A stretch of 64,000 bases of DNA from Kiritimatiellota bacterium B12222. Its GTDB lineage: Bacteria; Verrucomicrobiota; Kiritimatiellia; SS1-B-03-39; UBA6053. The stretch covers positions 2,480,001 through 2,544,000 of the forward strand of contig CP120722.1 of assembly GCA_029719485.1 (NCBI GenBank). The letters run 5' to 3'. This document shows positions 17,854-27,092 of the stretch, piece by piece; the first letter of the stretch is position 1, and every line of letters begins with the position of its first letter. Both the position numbers and the translations under genes were made by a program. The notes under the pieces were generated by a model. It was not told where the DNA came from. It saw only the letters and a list, made by a program, of their open reading frames with translations, and did not search any database.

Positions 17854-19041
17854 CTAATACGATTCGGCAAAGTTCATAAAGTGATTCCAGTCACTCGCCA
17901 GAATATCGTGGGGACCTTGGCGAATATGATAGCCCATGCGCTCATGGTGAAGAGGGCTACCCACAGCTGGAGGGGGCGTTCCGGGTTCTAGTCCACGATA
18001 ACCATGAAGGCACCAGGCATCCGATGCGGCGAGAGTGGAGAGAAATTCACCCCGGGGATCAGCCCATAGATCTTCACTGGCACTGGACACGTAGAGGGGA
18101 CGTGGGGCAAGCAACGCGAGGAGCATGTGTTGGTCGAGGGGCATGTCTGCTTCACGGTGGGCATATTGTAAGAGACGTGGGCAAAACCAGTGTGGAAAAT
18201 TCCCCAAAATTAGATCAATAGTTTCTCCGAAACAACGACGGCTGATGGCGGCACCGAGACATCCAGAGTTGTTGGACACTGCGCCATAGAACCTTGGGTC
18301 TTGTGCCGCGGCCCAGAGGGCGGTTTTCCCCAGTCGGGAATGACCCAGAGCCCAGACGCGGGAGCTTTTGAACTCAGGCAGAGTTTCAATAAGGTCTAAA
18401 GCACGGGAAAGCGACCAAGCCCAGATACCGATATTTCCCCAGGTTGCGTCGGGGTCAGGAGAGGTTTGGAAGAGTGATTTGAAGGCATTGATTTGGGGGT
18501 GCTCCGGCTGGTCGGGGGCAAGGTCACTGCAATGGAGAGTCGCGAGGGTATGACCGCGACGGAGGATTTCCGCAACAGGCCAGCGTCGGGAGCGGGTACC
18601 ACGTCCGGCATCGGTGGCACGATGGTTTTCCGGATAGGTTTCAGCGATATCCGAGACCCAGCCCGTGGGAAGTAAAATCGCAGAATCGGGGCTGATGGTG
18701 TGATTTCCTGCAAAGTTTAGGCCCAGAAAAAGTGCGGAGCCGGATGCGGGCTCCAAAGGGGAATACATGAGTAGATTGAAATAGGCGTCCGAGAAGGAAA
18801 TTCGGAACTGTCGACGGAGGGCTAGAGTTGGCAAAGAGACCTCAGCGCTTTCAATAAGTTTCACTCGTGGTGAAATATCAGGAAGCAGGGCGGGCGTTCG
18901 TCCGTAAACGTGGTCGGAAAAGAGGGCCAGGAGTTGTTTGCGCCGTTGTGACCAATTTTCTTTACTCGTTTCGGGAAGGCAGAGGGCAGGAAGATCGTAA
19001 GGGAGCACCTGACTTTCGTCTGTAATAATAGGGGGATTCAT
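17854..19041 (-). CDS. Glucuronoyl esterase-like hydrolase (CE15 type)
   Basis: Alpha/beta-hydrolase of 395 residues resembling CE15 4-O-methyl-glucuronoyl methylesterases, which cut ester links between lignin and xylan. The nucleophile elbow GHSRLGKT (Ser235), the oxyanion/acid segment NNSGCLGAAISRRCFGET, and a late His in GPHDI (about residue 378) match the family. HWFCPRLLQYAHREADMPLDQHMLLALLAPRP is also typical. No signal peptide is visible at the annotated start, which is unusual for an enzyme acting on polymers. It may hydrolyse imported oligosaccharides, or the true export signal may be missing. It is adjacent to other accessory carbohydrate genes. Confidence 0.82.
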   Translation of the reverse strand: MNPPIITDESQVLPYDLPALCLPETSKENWSQRRKQLLALFSDHVYGRTPALLPDISPRVKLIESAEVSLPTLALRRQFRISFSDAYFNLLMYSPLEPASGSALFLGLNFAGNHTISPDSAILLPTGWVSDIAETYPENHRATDAGRGTRSRRWPVAEILRRGHTLATLHCSDLAPDQPEHPQINAFKSLFQTSPDPDATWGNIGIWAWSLSRALDLIETLPEFKSSRVWALGHSRLGKTALWAAAQDPRFYGAVSNNSGCLGAAISRRCFGETIDLILGNFPHWFCPRLLQYAHREADMPLDQHMLLALLAPRPLYVSSASEDLWADPRGEFLSTLAASDAWCLHGYRGLEPGTPPPAVGSPLHHERMGYHIRQGPHDILASDWNHFMNFAESY

Positions 19042-19413
19042 GTGGTTTAGTTATGGTGATGCCCTATCAACTAGAAGCAAGGACTTTAAGTTGTGAACAA
19101 TGAATGTGAGTAGCGGTTTGAGCTAGTGAGAGAAACGGATGAATGGACTTCATTGGAAATTGTGGGGCGGATGTCAAGCCGAAGTTAGCTTCAGGGTCTG
19201 AAGATGAAATCGCAGGATTGGTGCTGCGGAGAATCTCCATTTTTTTGGGGGGAACACAAAGCGCACCGCTAACGTGAAAAAGGGGTTTCAGTCTTCATCA
19301 ATACTAAAGGTTGGATTGTGTATATTTACATCATGAACGAAAACGAAAGGTACACGATCTGTCTATGTGGCGGGTCATACCTTAAAAGTATGTAATCAGA
19401 AAAGGAGAACCTC
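19042..19413. other. Intergenic region with conserved upstream element
   Basis: About 370 bases between the CE15 gene and the secreted-protein operon. The only structure recognised is the element at 19293-19342 (listed separately) and the ribosome site AAAAGGAG just before ATG 19414. The rest shows no gene or clear hairpin. Confidence 0.4.
19293..19342 (+). promoter_or_regulatory. Conserved upstream element, copy 2 (secreted-protein operon)
   Basis: Ungapped match of 37/50 bases to 5201-5250, including CTTCAT, CTAAAGGTT, TGTATA and CATCAT. It ends about 70 bases before the ATG at 19414. The 11-mer CTAAAGGTTGG (19304-19314) also occurs at 39527-39537 in the nif control region, but without the rest of the element. 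Probably a promoter or shared operator. Confidence 0.5.
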
Positions 19414-20214
19414 ATGAATACTGTACACCCGTCATTCAAAATTACCTTCACCCTGCTTATACTTGCAGGTGCGACAACTGTATTTGCGAATCCTAAATCG
19501 CCAGGGCCGGGGCAAGGGGATGTTCCGAGGCCTGTGAATCGAAACGCTGCTCGGATGGACACTCCCGGACGTCAGGTTCCTTCGGTTCCTCGGGGAGCTA
19601 TTTCGTTGACCTATGGAGGTGGGAATTTCTTTTTTCACGCAGGTGTATTTTTGAAATGGAATGTCGACGGCTATGTGGTGGTTGAGGCGCCTGTAGGTAT
19701 TTTGGTTCCGGCCTTGCCTCTGGGGTGTCAGGTGGAAGTGGTTGCAGGTCAACCCTATTACGTCATTGGCAACACCTACTACCGACAAGTGCGTGGTGGA
19801 TATCGGGTAGTGGCTTCTCCACGTGCTCAAGGGGTTGTGGTCGCTGCATCAGCACCTGCCTCAAGTGGGGCACAGAACGTTACGGTGTGGTTGGAAAATC
19901 CAAATGGATCAAAAACTCCAGTGAAACTCGAGCCCGCAGACGACGGACAGTGGATTGGTCCTAAAGGGGAATACTACCCGACTTTTCCTACGGAGGCTCA
20001 ATTGGAACCTGTTTATGGCTTGCCCGGCGGCGCAAAAACAGAGGCGCAGACGAGTGGTCCGACGATTCACACCTTGTGGATCGAAAATACCAATGGATCG
20101 AAAACGCCGGTTGAATTGATACAGACGGCAGATGGTCACTGGCAAGGCCCCAACGAAGAGATTTACGAAACACTACCGTCAGAATCTGACTTACGCACAA
20201 CCTACGGGCTGTAG
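19414..20214 (+). CDS. Secreted DUF6515-like protein with two C-terminal repeats
   Basis: A 266-residue exported protein. A signal peptide occupies residues 1-25 (ending VFA-NP). Residues 60-135 form a DUF6515-like segment with the Gly/Tyr/Val pattern FFFHAGVFL, GYVVVEAPVGILVPALPLG and GQPYYVIGNTYYRQV. Two 47-residue repeats follow at 157-203 and 220-266. They share WxEN-NGSKTPV-L, DG-W-GP, E-Y-T-P-E and YGL, with more than half of the positions identical. The function of the repeats is unknown; an envelope-associated or matrix role is plausible. A strong AAAAGGAG ribosome site sets the start. It forms an operon with the gene 45 bases downstream. Confidence 0.75.
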   Translation: MNTVHPSFKITFTLLILAGATTVFANPKSPGPGQGDVPRPVNRNAARMDTPGRQVPSVPRGAISLTYGGGNFFFHAGVFLKWNVDGYVVVEAPVGILVPALPLGCQVEVVAGQPYYVIGNTYYRQVRGGYRVVASPRAQGVVVAASAPASSGAQNVTVWLENPNGSKTPVKLEPADDGQWIGPKGEYYPTFPTEAQLEPVYGLPGGAKTEAQTSGPTIHTLWIENTNGSKTPVELIQTADGHWQGPNEEIYETLPSESDLRTTYGL

Positions 20215-20259
20215 GTTTACAGTCCTTCATATTTAAACCCATATTCTCAGGAAACTTTT

Positions 20260-21693
20260 ATGAAAAATATATTTAGCAGTCTTACCCGCATGATTTTTAT
20301 GTTGATCACAAGCTCAACCCTCGCAGATGACCAGCTTTCATATCCGTTGGTGGATACAGGCCAAATCAGAACGTATACTAACAAATCCGAAATAAGTTAT
20401 CCGCAAAATGGCGAGGCCTTTTATGGTCAGGATGCGCAATACCAAGGGCTGTCCTTTTCGTTTAAAGATCAGGGGGACGGAACGGTCAGCGATCTGAACA
20501 CCGGTTTGATGTGGCAGCAGGTTCCCAGCCCTGAAGGTTTCTCCTGGGAAGAAGCCATTGCGTATTGTAATCAATTGAAATTAGGTGGTTATGATGATTG
20601 GCGTATACCGACATTAAAGGAATTGTTCTCCATTAGTGATTTTTCGACAGGTTGGCCGTATGTGGATACTACATTTTTCTCACTAGCGACGGGGCATATG
20701 GGAAAGGATGAGCAATTTTGGTGTGCAGAGGATTACAAGGTAGGCACTACTCACGGAGGTGTCCATTCCGCCTTTGGGGTCAATCATGTCACCGGTCACA
20801 TTAAAGCGTATCCCTCAGGAAAAGGACCGATGGGAGGGAAACATGTGCGTGCGGTACGGGGGGAGGTGTATGGCGTCAATGCTTTTGTTGACAATGGAGA
20901 TGGCACCATTACGGATGAAGCCACAGGGCTGACCTGGGCGCAAATGGATTCCGAGATTCCGATGGAATGGAAAGAGGCCTTGGCGTATGCGGAAAGTGCC
21001 GTGTTGGCGGGACATGACGATTGGCGTTTACCCAACATCAAAGAATTACAAAGCATTGTGAGTTATACTGGGGATCTGCCTGCGATTGATCCTGTGTTTC
21101 GTAGCACCCCGATCACCAATGAAATGGGGCTTACCGATTACGGATATTATTGGAGCAGTACCTCTGCCCAGTTCAGCAGTCGCAACCCTGGTTACTTTTA
21201 TGCCTGGTATGTTGCCTTTGGTCGTGCAGTGAACTCTCAGGGAGAAGATACCCATGGTGCGGGTGCTGTTCGGTTTGATACCAAAATCAAAGATGGACCG
21301 AATGGAGAAGGAGGGGAGCGCTATGCGAATTATGTACGCTTGGTACGTGGTGGGGATGCTGTCGCCCGAACTTCAGGTCCGCTCATTGAATTTGTACGGC
21401 CGGTGGAACATAACCCAGAAACTCTCGTTCCACAGATGAATCCGGGGGAAAGACCTCAAGCGGGAATTTCTGATAGGCCAGGTTTTAAAGATCTGTCTGG
21501 CGCAGCTTTTATTGTTCGGTTGGATCAAGATGGGGATGGCAAAGTGTCAAAAGCTGAATTTGATGGACCCGAGGTACATTTTACTCAGTCGGACCAAAAT
21601 AAGGATGGATTTCTGAGTGAGGATGAAGCGCCCGCAGGCCCCCCACAATCGGGTCATCCACCGTCTGCCCCCCCTCCAGGACCGCAAAACTGA
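20260..21693 (+). CDS. Secreted protein with two DUF1566 (Lcl C-terminal) domains and EF-hands
   Basis: A 477-residue exported protein with a signal peptide (about 1-23). Two DUF1566 domains stand in tandem. The first begins DGTVSDLNTGLMWQQ and contains GGYDDWRIPTLKELFSI. The second begins DGTITDEATGLTWAQ and contains GHDDWRLPNIKELQSIV and YYWSSTS. Near residues 421-456 are two EF-hand calcium loops, DQDGDGKVSKAE and DQNKDGFLSEDE, followed by a Pro-rich tail. DUF1566 domains occur in many surface and adhesion-associated proteins. It lies 45 bases after the DUF6515-like gene, with AGGAAA before the ATG, and shares its operon. Confidence 0.8.
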   Translation: MKNIFSSLTRMIFMLITSSTLADDQLSYPLVDTGQIRTYTNKSEISYPQNGEAFYGQDAQYQGLSFSFKDQGDGTVSDLNTGLMWQQVPSPEGFSWEEAIAYCNQLKLGGYDDWRIPTLKELFSISDFSTGWPYVDTTFFSLATGHMGKDEQFWCAEDYKVGTTHGGVHSAFGVNHVTGHIKAYPSGKGPMGGKHVRAVRGEVYGVNAFVDNGDGTITDEATGLTWAQMDSEIPMEWKEALAYAESAVLAGHDDWRLPNIKELQSIVSYTGDLPAIDPVFRSTPITNEMGLTDYGYYWSSTSAQFSSRNPGYFYAWYVAFGRAVNSQGEDTHGAGAVRFDTKIKDGPNGEGGERYANYVRLVRGGDAVARTSGPLIEFVRPVEHNPETLVPQMNPGERPQAGISDRPGFKDLSGAAFIVRLDQDGDGKVSKAEFDGPEVHFTQSDQNKDGFLSEDEAPAGPPQSGHPPSAPPPGPQN

Positions 21694-21759
21694 GAAGGTG
21701 TACAGCGATTTCCTCCAGTAGCCATTGCTCTTCGACTACTTGGGGGGATGAGGGAGGCG

Positions 21760-22599
21760 TCATACAAGCGATTGGGCCACCAGTTGTTTGAGTCGTTCAG
21801 GATCGGTTGCGGAGGTTTTGGCTACAAAGCCTTGTTTATGAGCAAAATGAACATCTTCTTCTTTTTCGATCCGGGTGAAATTGAGCCGAAGGTCATCATC
21901 AAAGCGGGTTAAACCAAATCCGTTGCCCCGTTTATCGGGTGAAACGGTTCCGATGATTTCTCGGTCCTGTTCTCTGACGAACATGGTCAATGAGGATGCC
22001 AGATCCGCAGGCATGTGTTCATTTTTGGGCAAATAACAGATTTCCACATCCCCGATCGTCCAAAATTCCACCCAATTTTTGAGTTCATTTAAATTACGAC
22101 GCAGTGAGCGAAGGTAGTCGAGGAGGTCGCCACCTATGCGTGCCATCAAAGTGGCAATGGGATGTTCCGTGGAGAGTTCCTGTTCCTCTGCAAAGTAACG
22201 AAGCAGCGAAAAATCAATGGGGGAACTCAATTGTGCCACCACAAAGGGATCCACATTCATCCATTGAGCGGTTTGGCGTGCGCCCCGTGCATCCAACCAT
22301 TCAGCGGTTTCCATCCAAGGGCAGAATCGTCGTGCATCGTCATACACCCCGAGATATTGAAACACCAGCGACAAGGAACAACTGGGGGCATGATCGGAGG
22401 GAAATTGATGATGATCAAAATTCAGGCGTTCGGGGTCATGGTGTCCACCGACATCGATGACAAAGACCTCGGGATCTGCAATTTCGGCTTCGGTAGGGTC
22501 GCGACGGAAAATCGGAAGCTTAAATTCGGCGGCCAGGACACTGCAGGCCAGAAAGTCATCTTTGTGAGCACTACCCGGATGGGTGACAATATATTTCAT
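21760..22599 (-). CDS. MYG1-family protein (UPF0160)
   Basis: Member of the MYG1 family, related to DHH-type phosphoesterases; the eukaryotic homologue is a 3'-5' RNA exonuclease. Signatures are the start YIVTHPGSAHKDDFLAC, FVIDVGGHHDPERLNFDHHQFP (metal-binding DHH) and a late GxG region (KRGNGFGLTRF). The frame is open back to 22698, but homology begins at MKYIVTHPG, so ATG 22599 (279 residues) is chosen. It is convergent with the DUF1566 gene. Its cellular role in bacteria is not settled. Confidence 0.85.
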   Translation of the reverse strand: MKYIVTHPGSAHKDDFLACSVLAAEFKLPIFRRDPTEAEIADPEVFVIDVGGHHDPERLNFDHHQFPSDHAPSCSLSLVFQYLGVYDDARRFCPWMETAEWLDARGARQTAQWMNVDPFVVAQLSSPIDFSLLRYFAEEQELSTEHPIATLMARIGGDLLDYLRSLRRNLNELKNWVEFWTIGDVEICYLPKNEHMPADLASSLTMFVREQDREIIGTVSPDKRGNGFGLTRFDDDLRLNFTRIEKEEDVHFAHKQGFVAKTSATDPERLKQLVAQSLV

Positions 22600-22731
22600 A
22601 AGGAAGAACCTTGGGGGAACCGCAGGCGGATATGCGTGCAGAGATGAGGGTGGATTCGATCGAGGGAAATTGATCTCATTCCACCCGTGAACGCTCACAG
22701 GGTGGAATCAGGTTTGGGGATAAAGGAGGAA

Positions 22732-25218
22732 TTAAAACGTAAAGGTGCCGTTGAGGCGATTATCCCGACTGCTGGAATTGATACGCACTTCAAATTCACC
22801 CTTTTCAGCAATCCACTCACGGCGGGTGGGATGGAAGAAGCTGAGGTCTTCTTCGTTGAGCGTAAAGGTGATGGTTTCAGAGGCTCCGGGTTCAAGCCAG
22901 ACTTTTTGAAAGCGTTTGAGTTCCTGAGGTGGACGACCTACTGAGGCTTCACAGTCGTGGAGATAAAGTTGGGCCACTTCGGCACCGGCAACCTTGCCTG
23001 TATTGGTGAGTTTGAAACTCACCGTTGCAGGGCTGTCCGCCGAAGTAGAGATACTTAATTCACTATAGTCAAAACTACTGTAACTCAGTCCATGACCAAA
23101 GCAAAACAAGGGCTCAATTTTGCGTTGGTCAAACCAACGGTAGCCCACGTAGATATCTTCTTTGTAATAGCAGACGTCTTTATCGTAATCGTTGAGATAA
23201 TGTCCCGGACTATCTTGGAGGTTAACGGGGAAGGTGAAGGGGAGTTTTCCTGAGGGATTGACCTCTCCAAATAAGATTTTGGCAGCGGCGGTTCCCGCTT
23301 CCATTCCTGCGTACCACATATGGAGAATCGCAGGAACTTCGTCTACCCACGGCATGGTGTAAGGGCTACCTCCAGTCATGAGGGCTACAAAGTTTTTATT
23401 GGCTTTGGCGAGGGCGGGGATGACATCGTCCTGCATACCCGGGAGGGCCATGTTGGGTTTGTCTTTACCTTCGGTGTCTAATTGATGACTGAGACCGCCT
23501 ACATAGATAACGGCATCCGCGGATTGGGCTTTGGCTTCCAAATCTCCGAGTGAGGTTGTTGAGGCATCAAGGGGGCTTATCCAAGTAAGAGCAACTTGTT
23601 TTGAAAGGTTGATGAAACAAGGAGCGATGTGAACCATCAGTTTGTATGCTACGCCCTGTTTTAAATCCACTTTGATCGACGTGACTTCGGGGTCGGTATC
23701 TTCTTCGTATCGAATGATGAGTTCCGCGCCATTGAGGGTCATACCCGCATTGTGACAGCCGGTAAGGATGAAGGTATATATCCCGTCTTCCGGTGCGGTA
23801 AGCGTGGTTGTGAAGTGAACTTTCCAATCATGCTGCGCCAGTAACTCTGCAGGAAGTTCTTTTTCCCAGGCGTAGTCAATTTCATTTACCGCAAAATGTT
23901 GGATCACTTGGTCGGGGTGGTTGTGATGACGCGAATTAAAGAGTTCACCTTTCCAGCCGTTAACCCCTGCACCAAGATCCGCCGGACTGAGCACGGTGGT
24001 GGGAATGGCAAAGCCCGCTCCGGGAGAGGGGTCGGGGCAATATTCAATTTCAACCTCGTCACCCAAGAATTTCTGCACTCCTTCGAGGGGCGTGATTTCA
24101 TAAAGTGCTTTTACGGCCGAACTCGCGCCACCGGCATGATGTTGGGTCGTGGCATTATTTCCCACCACCAACAGTTTTTTTATGTTCCGGGACAAAGGAA
24201 GGGTTTGACCTTCATTTTTGAGCAGGACCATGGCTTCTTCGGCGATGGCAAGGCATTCTTGTTGATGTTTGGGGGTATTCCGTTCCCCTTGAGGACGGGT
24301 GGCGCTCTTTTCACCCATGGCGCCAATGCTGTACATCACATAAAGATAGCGGCGGACTTTATCATTGAGGATTTCTTCATCAATTTCACCATTTTCAATG
24401 GCCTCACGGAATCCTCTGGCAAGATAGTAGTCCTCATAAGGTTTTTCGGTACCCATTTCGATGTCCATACCGTTGTAGGCAGGTTCGTAGCTGTTTTTGT
24501 GAACCCCATTCCAGTCGGACATCACGGAGCCTTCGAATCCCCATTCTTTTTTCAGGATTTCATTGAGCAGGGTGTCATTTTGACAGCACCATTGTCCGCG
24601 GAAGAAATTATAAGCGCCCATGATGGTGAGGACGCCCGCATCTACGGCGGCTTTGAATCCGGGTAAATAGATTTCACGGAGGGCGCGTTCTGAGGGCAGA
24701 GCATTTACGCCATTGCGGTTTAATTCTTGTGAATTACAGGCAAAATGTTTTGCGCAGGCTGCGGTGCCCTGTGCTTGAATGGCTTTCACCGCTCCGCCCA
24801 CCAGTGCGACAATGTGGTAGGGATCTTCGGAATAGTATTCAAAATTTCGTCCGCAGAGAGGTGAACGTACAATGTTAAATCCAGGGCCCAAGATAATATC
24901 TTTTCCGCGCTCGCGTGCTTCCGCTCCTAAAACAGTACCGTGACGTTCTCCCATTTCCGGATTAAAGGTGGCGGCGACAGCCGTACCGGTGGGGAGATAG
25001 GTTGAATAATCTTCTTCAGTATCAACAGGATCCCAACTGTCCTTGGAGATTTCTCTCCGAACTCCATGAGGACCATCACTCATGATCATATCGGGTACAG
25101 CTGCTCTGGAGATGCCTTTTACCGAAAACTTGGTCGAAGCGTGACAGAGTTGAATTTTCTCAGCCAAGGTTAATTCGGAGAGCTTAGATTCGATTTCGTT
25201 TGTATAGGGGGCGTACAT
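22732..25218 (-). CDS. Beta-glucosidase-like glycoside hydrolase, family 3 with PA14 insert
   Basis: An 828-residue GH3 enzyme. The N-terminal (beta/alpha)8 domain contains KHFACNSQE (157-165) and the nucleophile Asp235 in GSVMSDWNGVH. The second domain follows (VMLLKNEGQTLPL, VIYVGG). It is interrupted at about residues 395-540 by a PA14-type beta domain (segments GELFNSRHHNHPDQ and TLTAPEDGIYTFILTG), as in some bacterial beta-glucosidases. A fibronectin-III-like domain ends the protein. No signal peptide is visible, suggesting that it acts on imported oligosaccharides in the cytoplasm. Exact glycoside specificity cannot be told from sequence. Confidence 0.92.
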   Translation of the reverse strand: MYAPYTNEIESKLSELTLAEKIQLCHASTKFSVKGISRAAVPDMIMSDGPHGVRREISKDSWDPVDTEEDYSTYLPTGTAVAATFNPEMGERHGTVLGAEARERGKDIILGPGFNIVRSPLCGRNFEYYSEDPYHIVALVGGAVKAIQAQGTAACAKHFACNSQELNRNGVNALPSERALREIYLPGFKAAVDAGVLTIMGAYNFFRGQWCCQNDTLLNEILKKEWGFEGSVMSDWNGVHKNSYEPAYNGMDIEMGTEKPYEDYYLARGFREAIENGEIDEEILNDKVRRYLYVMYSIGAMGEKSATRPQGERNTPKHQQECLAIAEEAMVLLKNEGQTLPLSRNIKKLLVVGNNATTQHHAGGASSAVKALYEITPLEGVQKFLGDEVEIEYCPDPSPGAGFAIPTTVLSPADLGAGVNGWKGELFNSRHHNHPDQVIQHFAVNEIDYAWEKELPAELLAQHDWKVHFTTTLTAPEDGIYTFILTGCHNAGMTLNGAELIIRYEEDTDPEVTSIKVDLKQGVAYKLMVHIAPCFINLSKQVALTWISPLDASTTSLGDLEAKAQSADAVIYVGGLSHQLDTEGKDKPNMALPGMQDDVIPALAKANKNFVALMTGGSPYTMPWVDEVPAILHMWYAGMEAGTAAAKILFGEVNPSGKLPFTFPVNLQDSPGHYLNDYDKDVCYYKEDIYVGYRWFDQRKIEPLFCFGHGLSYSSFDYSELSISTSADSPATVSFKLTNTGKVAGAEVAQLYLHDCEASVGRPPQELKRFQKVWLEPGASETITFTLNEEDLSFFHPTRREWIAEKGEFEVRINSSSRDNRLNGTFTF

Positions 25219-25398
25219 AGCAGGGTGGCGTTGTAGGGGTTAAGGATAGAAAAATGCGAGATTGCTTACGATATAAATACAGAAAGGTAAAGACAGCATA
25301 AGGATCAAGCTACGTTTCTCCTTCGGGTGTAAAGAGAGAGGTAGACTTGATCCCACGGAGTCTTTTATCTTGAAATCGAGAGCGGTCGGTAGCCCTGA

Positions 25399-25791
25399 TT
25401 AGGGTTTGTTATACACGGCTTTGAACGAAATCTCACTTTCATCTGCTTCCACCCAATCGCTTTCCGTTTTAAAATAAATGGTTATGCGGTCGTCATTTCG
25501 TTTGCCCGCAATCATGGCGTATGTGGGTTTGTCGGAAGAGGAGTATATGGTGAATCCTGCCTCTTCAAGCGCCTTGCGATAAAAGGCGATCACCTCTTCA
25601 CGAGAGCTTTTGCTACCAAATCTCGCTATGGACTCTTCTCGGTCTCCACCAGGAGAGTCGTAGACATCACTAATGGCCAATCTTGCCTCAGGAATGAGGG
25701 TTAATTCATAGGGGAGGGTGTATTCCTCGGCAACAAGTCTACCTAAAAGTAAGGCGCTAATAAGGATTAAGAATAGGTATGTGTTTTTCAT
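25399..25791 (-). CDS. Small secreted protein of unknown function
   Basis: A 130-residue protein with a signal peptide (residues 1-21, hydrophobic core LFLILISALLLG, then LVAEE). The mature part is mixed alpha/beta with SREEVIAFYRKALEEAGFTI, a pattern seen in small periplasmic domains. A charged stretch DRITIYFKTESDWVEADESEISF follows. No family was recognised. It stands alone between the GH3 gene and the end of the nif/mod operon. Confidence 0.65.
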   Translation of the reverse strand: MKNTYLFLILISALLLGRLVAEEYTLPYELTLIPEARLAISDVYDSPGGDREESIARFGSKSSREEVIAFYRKALEEAGFTIYSSSDKPTYAMIAGKRNDDRITIYFKTESDWVEADESEISFKAVYNKP

Positions 25792-26018
25792 GAGGCTCTC
25801 CTGTTATTTTGCACTCGTATGAGGAATGATTAGTGAAGTGTTCTTTTAAAAGTTCTTCAGCAGAAGGTGCCAAATTACCTCTCAAAAGCAAGACAACTGA
25901 CACCTCTTGCACTCGTAGGGCTTGCTTGGACTGAAAATACTACACTATATCCTTATCCTTTGATCAGAGAGGCATGGGCTTACCTTATGCTTTTTACTCT
26001 CTGAAGGCCTAGACTGGA

Positions 26019-27092
26019 TTAAAGTTCCCCTAAGAGTGCCGCACTTTTGACCTGGGCAATGACCTCCATTCCTGGATTTAGGTGTAGGCGTTGCACTGAA
26101 AGCGAACTAATCCGGGCAAGAAGGGGCGTTTGTTTTGCTTCAAGTGCAATGAGACACTGTCCCGTGTGAACAGGAGTAATGCTTTTGATGGTTGCGGGGA
26201 GTAAGTTTAGAATGCTGGTTTGTTCAACTTGATGAAGGGCTATGGAAATATCACAGGCTTTGATGCGTATGCGTACTTTTTGGTCTAGAGCCTGGGGAGC
26301 TGTTGAGAGTTGGAGCCTTCCCATTGCGGTTTGTAGCGTGCAGGTTTCCGTGTGTGGGTCATAGGCCTGCGTCGTCCCTTCAAAAATGGACTGCGCATGT
26401 TCATGTCGACCTAATCCGCAATGGGGATCAGATAAAAGATCCTGTGCTTCCCCCGTTTTGATGACTTTGCCTTGATCCATCATGACAATATAATCAGCAA
26501 GACGGGCCAATTCTTCTATAGAATGACTTACATAGATCAGGGACAAATGAAGGGAGCGATGAATACGTTCTAAATATGGAAGAATGCTTTGTTTGCTTTG
26601 TTCATCAAGCGCGGAGAGCGGTTCGTCCATCAGTAACAATGATGGCGTGGCCACCAATGCCCGGGCGATGGCCACCCGCTGGGCTTCGCCCCCCGATAAT
26701 GAATAAGTGGAACGTTTCAGCAGATGAGAGATTCCTAATAACTTTGCGGCTTCCTGGATAGGGAATTCAGGGTGAGATTGATCCCGTCGTTTCCAGGCGT
26801 AACGTAAATTATTTTTAACATTAAGATGGGTGAACAGTGCAGGTTTTTGAAAAACCATGGCTACACTTCGTTGATGTGGTGGACGACAAGCACTTGGGCT
26901 TTGCCACCGTTCATTTTTGAATGTTATTTCATTACATTCAGCCCATTCTAAACCCGCTATTGCACGCAATAGGGTGCTTTTACCACATCCTGAAGGGCCT
27001 GAAAGAGCAATAAGTTTATCCACGGGCAGGTCTAACTTGCTATGAAGTGTGAATGCCCCTTTTTGTAATGAAAGATTGAGATGAAGGCTCAT
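26019..27092 (-). CDS. modC: Molybdate ABC transporter, ATP-binding protein
   Basis: ATPase of the high-affinity molybdate importer; 357 residues. Walker A GPSGCGKST, signature [15 protein letters not shown], Walker B LLLMDEPLSALDEQ and switch His in YVSHSIEE are intact. A C-terminal TOBE/MOP segment (about 290-357, KVRIRIKACDISIAL to GMEVIAQVKSAALL) is the molybdate-sensing regulatory domain of ModC. It overlaps modB by four bases. It is the last gene of the long nifE-to-modC operon, placing Mo uptake under nitrogenase control. Confidence 0.94.
   Translation of the reverse strand: MSLHLNLSLQKGAFTLHSKLDLPVDKLIALSGPSGCGKSTLLRAIAGLEWAECNEITFKNERWQSPSACRPPHQRSVAMVFQKPALFTHLNVKNNLRYAWKRRDQSHPEFPIQEAAKLLGISHLLKRSTYSLSGGEAQRVAIARALVATPSLLLMDEPLSALDEQSKQSILPYLERIHRSLHLSLIYVSHSIEELARLADYIVMMDQGKVIKTGEAQDLLSDPHCGLGRHEHAQSIFEGTTQAYDPHTETCTLQTAMGRLQLSTAPQALDQKVRIRIKACDISIALHQVEQTSILNLLPATIKSITPVHTGQCLIALEAKQTPLLARISSLSVQRLHLNPGMEVIAQVKSAALLGEL

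Noticed and set aside
23896-24666. A 256-codon plus-strand frame inside the GH3 gene
   Set aside because: Antisense to an intact GH3 enzyme; Phe- and His-rich shadow composition and no homology.
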